Shown here in pieces: positions 43,755-44,469 of a stretch of 44,469 nucleotides of DNA. Under the pieces are notes generated by a model, which saw nothing but the letters and a program-made list of their open reading frames with translations, was not told where the DNA came from and did no database searches. Source of the stretch: Erysipelotrichaceae bacterium (GTDB taxonomy: Bacteria > Bacillota_I > Bacilli_A > Erysipelotrichales > Erysipelotrichaceae); NCBI GenBank assembly GCA_009773735.1, contig WSYG01000009.1, forward strand, positions 1 through 44,469, written 5' to 3'. Numbering within the stretch: the first letter of the stretch is position 1; each line of letters opens with the position of its first letter. Made by a program: the position numbers and the translations under genes.

Positions 43755-44370
43755 GAAACTCGTTTCAACAGCATCTGAAATGTTTCCAGATGCTAAATGT
43801 GAGTTAAACTTTAAAAATGTGTATGAATTAACGGTAGCAGTCATTCTAAGCGCTCAGACCACGGATCCGTCGGTAAACAAAGTAACCACTCATTTATTTG
43901 AAAATTATCCAGATCCTCAAAGTTTAGCGTTGGCTGATCAAACTACGCTAGAAAACATTATAAAATCAATAGGATTATTTAGAACTAAAGCAATGCATCT
44001 TATAGAACTTGCTAAAATCTTGGTTGAAAAATATGAAGGACAAATTCCCAGTGATTTTGATACATTGAAAAGTTTGCCTGGAATCGGACGTAAGACCGCA
44101 AACGTAATAATGTCAGTAGGGTTTAATCTACCTGGTCTAGCGGTTGATACGCATGTATTACGTGTCTCTGTTCGTTATGGTGTGGTCGATCTTGATGCGG
44201 ACCCAACCAAAACAGAAATGATCTTGAAAGAAGCTTTGCCTCAAGAACAATGGGGCATTGCACATCATGCCTTATTATTTTTTGGAAGGTATCATTGCAC
44301 AGCACGATTACCAAAATGTGACATATGTTTACTCAGAAAAGAATGTAGATACAAAAAAATGAACCCATAG
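43717..44370 (+). CDS. nth: Endonuclease III
   Basis: A base-excision-repair DNA glycosylase/AP lyase of about 205-217 residues. It has the helix-hairpin-helix LPGIGRKTANVIMS with the catalytic Lys, the catalytic Asp in AVDTHVLRVSVR, and the 4Fe-4S cluster as C-x6-C-x2-C-x5-C at the C-terminus. No ATG exists near the right place: TTG 43717 opens the frame but has no ribosome site, whereas GAAGG at 43731 is well spaced for ATA 43744. The start is therefore uncertain. It overlaps dnaD. Confidence 0.93.
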   Translation: MNNSTKANAIKIKKLVSTASEMFPDAKCELNFKNVYELTVAVILSAQTTDPSVNKVTTHLFENYPDPQSLALADQTTLENIIKSIGLFRTKAMHLIELAKILVEKYEGQIPSDFDTLKSLPGIGRKTANVIMSVGFNLPGLAVDTHVLRVSVRYGVVDLDADPTKTEMILKEALPQEQWGIAHHALLFFGRYHCTARLPKCDICLLRKECRYKKMNP

Positions 44371-44385
44371 TGAAGCAGTAAACTT

Positions 44386-44433
44386 AAAGTAGACAACTCA
44401 AATAAAAAACATTTGATGATTGTCTACTTTTTT
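44386..44433 (+). terminator. Terminator of ypmB-dnaD-nth
   Basis: AAAGTAGACAA (44386-44396) pairs TTGTCTACTTT (44420-44430), with an inner CAAAT/ATTTG helix and a T-run. Confidence 0.88.
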
Positions 44434-44459
44434 CATATCCTTTAGGAAAGGAGAAACCA

Positions 44460-44469
44460 ATGGGAAGAA
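44460..44469 (+). CDS. Start of the next gene (truncated by window end)
   Basis: ATG GGA AGA preceded by GGAAAGGAG at the correct distance marks a gene beginning here (M-G-R). Too little is present to name it. Confidence 0.55.

Noticed and set aside
1-44469. Mobile elements, CRISPR arrays, tRNA or rRNA genes
   Set aside because: I found no transposase, integrase, spaced repeat array, tRNA cloverleaf with TTCGAATC-type arm in an intergenic region, or rRNA sequence.

Overview
The window is a low-GC Bacillota (Firmicutes) chromosomal segment made almost entirely of conserved housekeeping genes. Four observations point there: T-box leaders in front of three aminoacyl-tRNA synthetase genes, strong AGGAGG-type ribosome sites, Bacillus-like gene orders (divIVA-ileS, pheS-pheT, secDF-recJ-apt-relA, hisS-aspS, plsY / parE-parC, yqeG-yqeH-yhbY-nadD-yqeK-rsfS-yqeM, ypmB-dnaD-nth), and peptidoglycan, teichoic-acid and division genes that imply a walled cell. 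TGA is a normal stop here: divIVA, mraY, parC, yhbY, the yqeM-like gene and a thioredoxin-like gene all end in it. Compact genes, tight overlaps, a fused NadD-YqeK and a shortened dcw cluster fit an Erysipelotrichia- or Mollicutes-related lineage, but I cannot fix the taxon from the sequence.

Layout. 1-9.2 kb: a gene remnant at the edge, divIVA, T-box/ileS, an rRNA methyltransferase, T-box/pheS-pheT, yebC and tagD, ending on a terminator shared with the convergent tmcAL. 10.3-11.9 kb: yceD-rpmF (rpmF is only 54 codons) and an esterase. 11.9-18.1 kb: mraZ-rsmH-ftsL-pbp2B-mraY-murD behind an array of 10-bp MraZ-box-like repeats. 18.1-25.1 kb: comN-like, secDF, recJ, apt, relA. 25.1-28.4 kb: T-box/hisS-aspS. 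28.4-31.6 kb is the least ordinary part: a 6S-RNA-like element, an ABC exporter, a regulator gene split by an in-frame TGA, and a small structured RNA with its own terminator. 31.6-37 kb: yneF, plsY and parE-parC. 37-42.1 kb: the ribosome-assembly/NAD operon from yqeG to a DedA/VTT membrane protein. 42.1-44.5 kb: a membrane-anchored thioredoxin-like gene divergent from ypmB-dnaD-nth, then the first codons of another gene.

How the parts fit. Charging of tRNA (IleRS, PheRS, HisRS, AspRS) is under T-box control. Wall synthesis and division (MraY, MurD, PBP2B, FtsL, DivIVA) are partly under MraZ. RelA links starvation to growth, and YqeH, YhbY, RsfS, RsmH, L32 and YceD serve ribosome assembly and rRNA maturation.

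I found no prophage, insertion sequence, CRISPR array, tRNA or rRNA gene, and no convincing new defence or metabolic system. The best leads for something new are regulatory: several genes whose -10 box sits 6-11 nt before the start codon with no ribosome site (leaderless or nearly so), an 18-bp palindrome filling the spacer of the divIVA promoter, the unidentified RNA at 31.48-31.58 kb, and the TGA-interrupted regulator. All promoters, RNA folds and operators were read by eye and are predictions.
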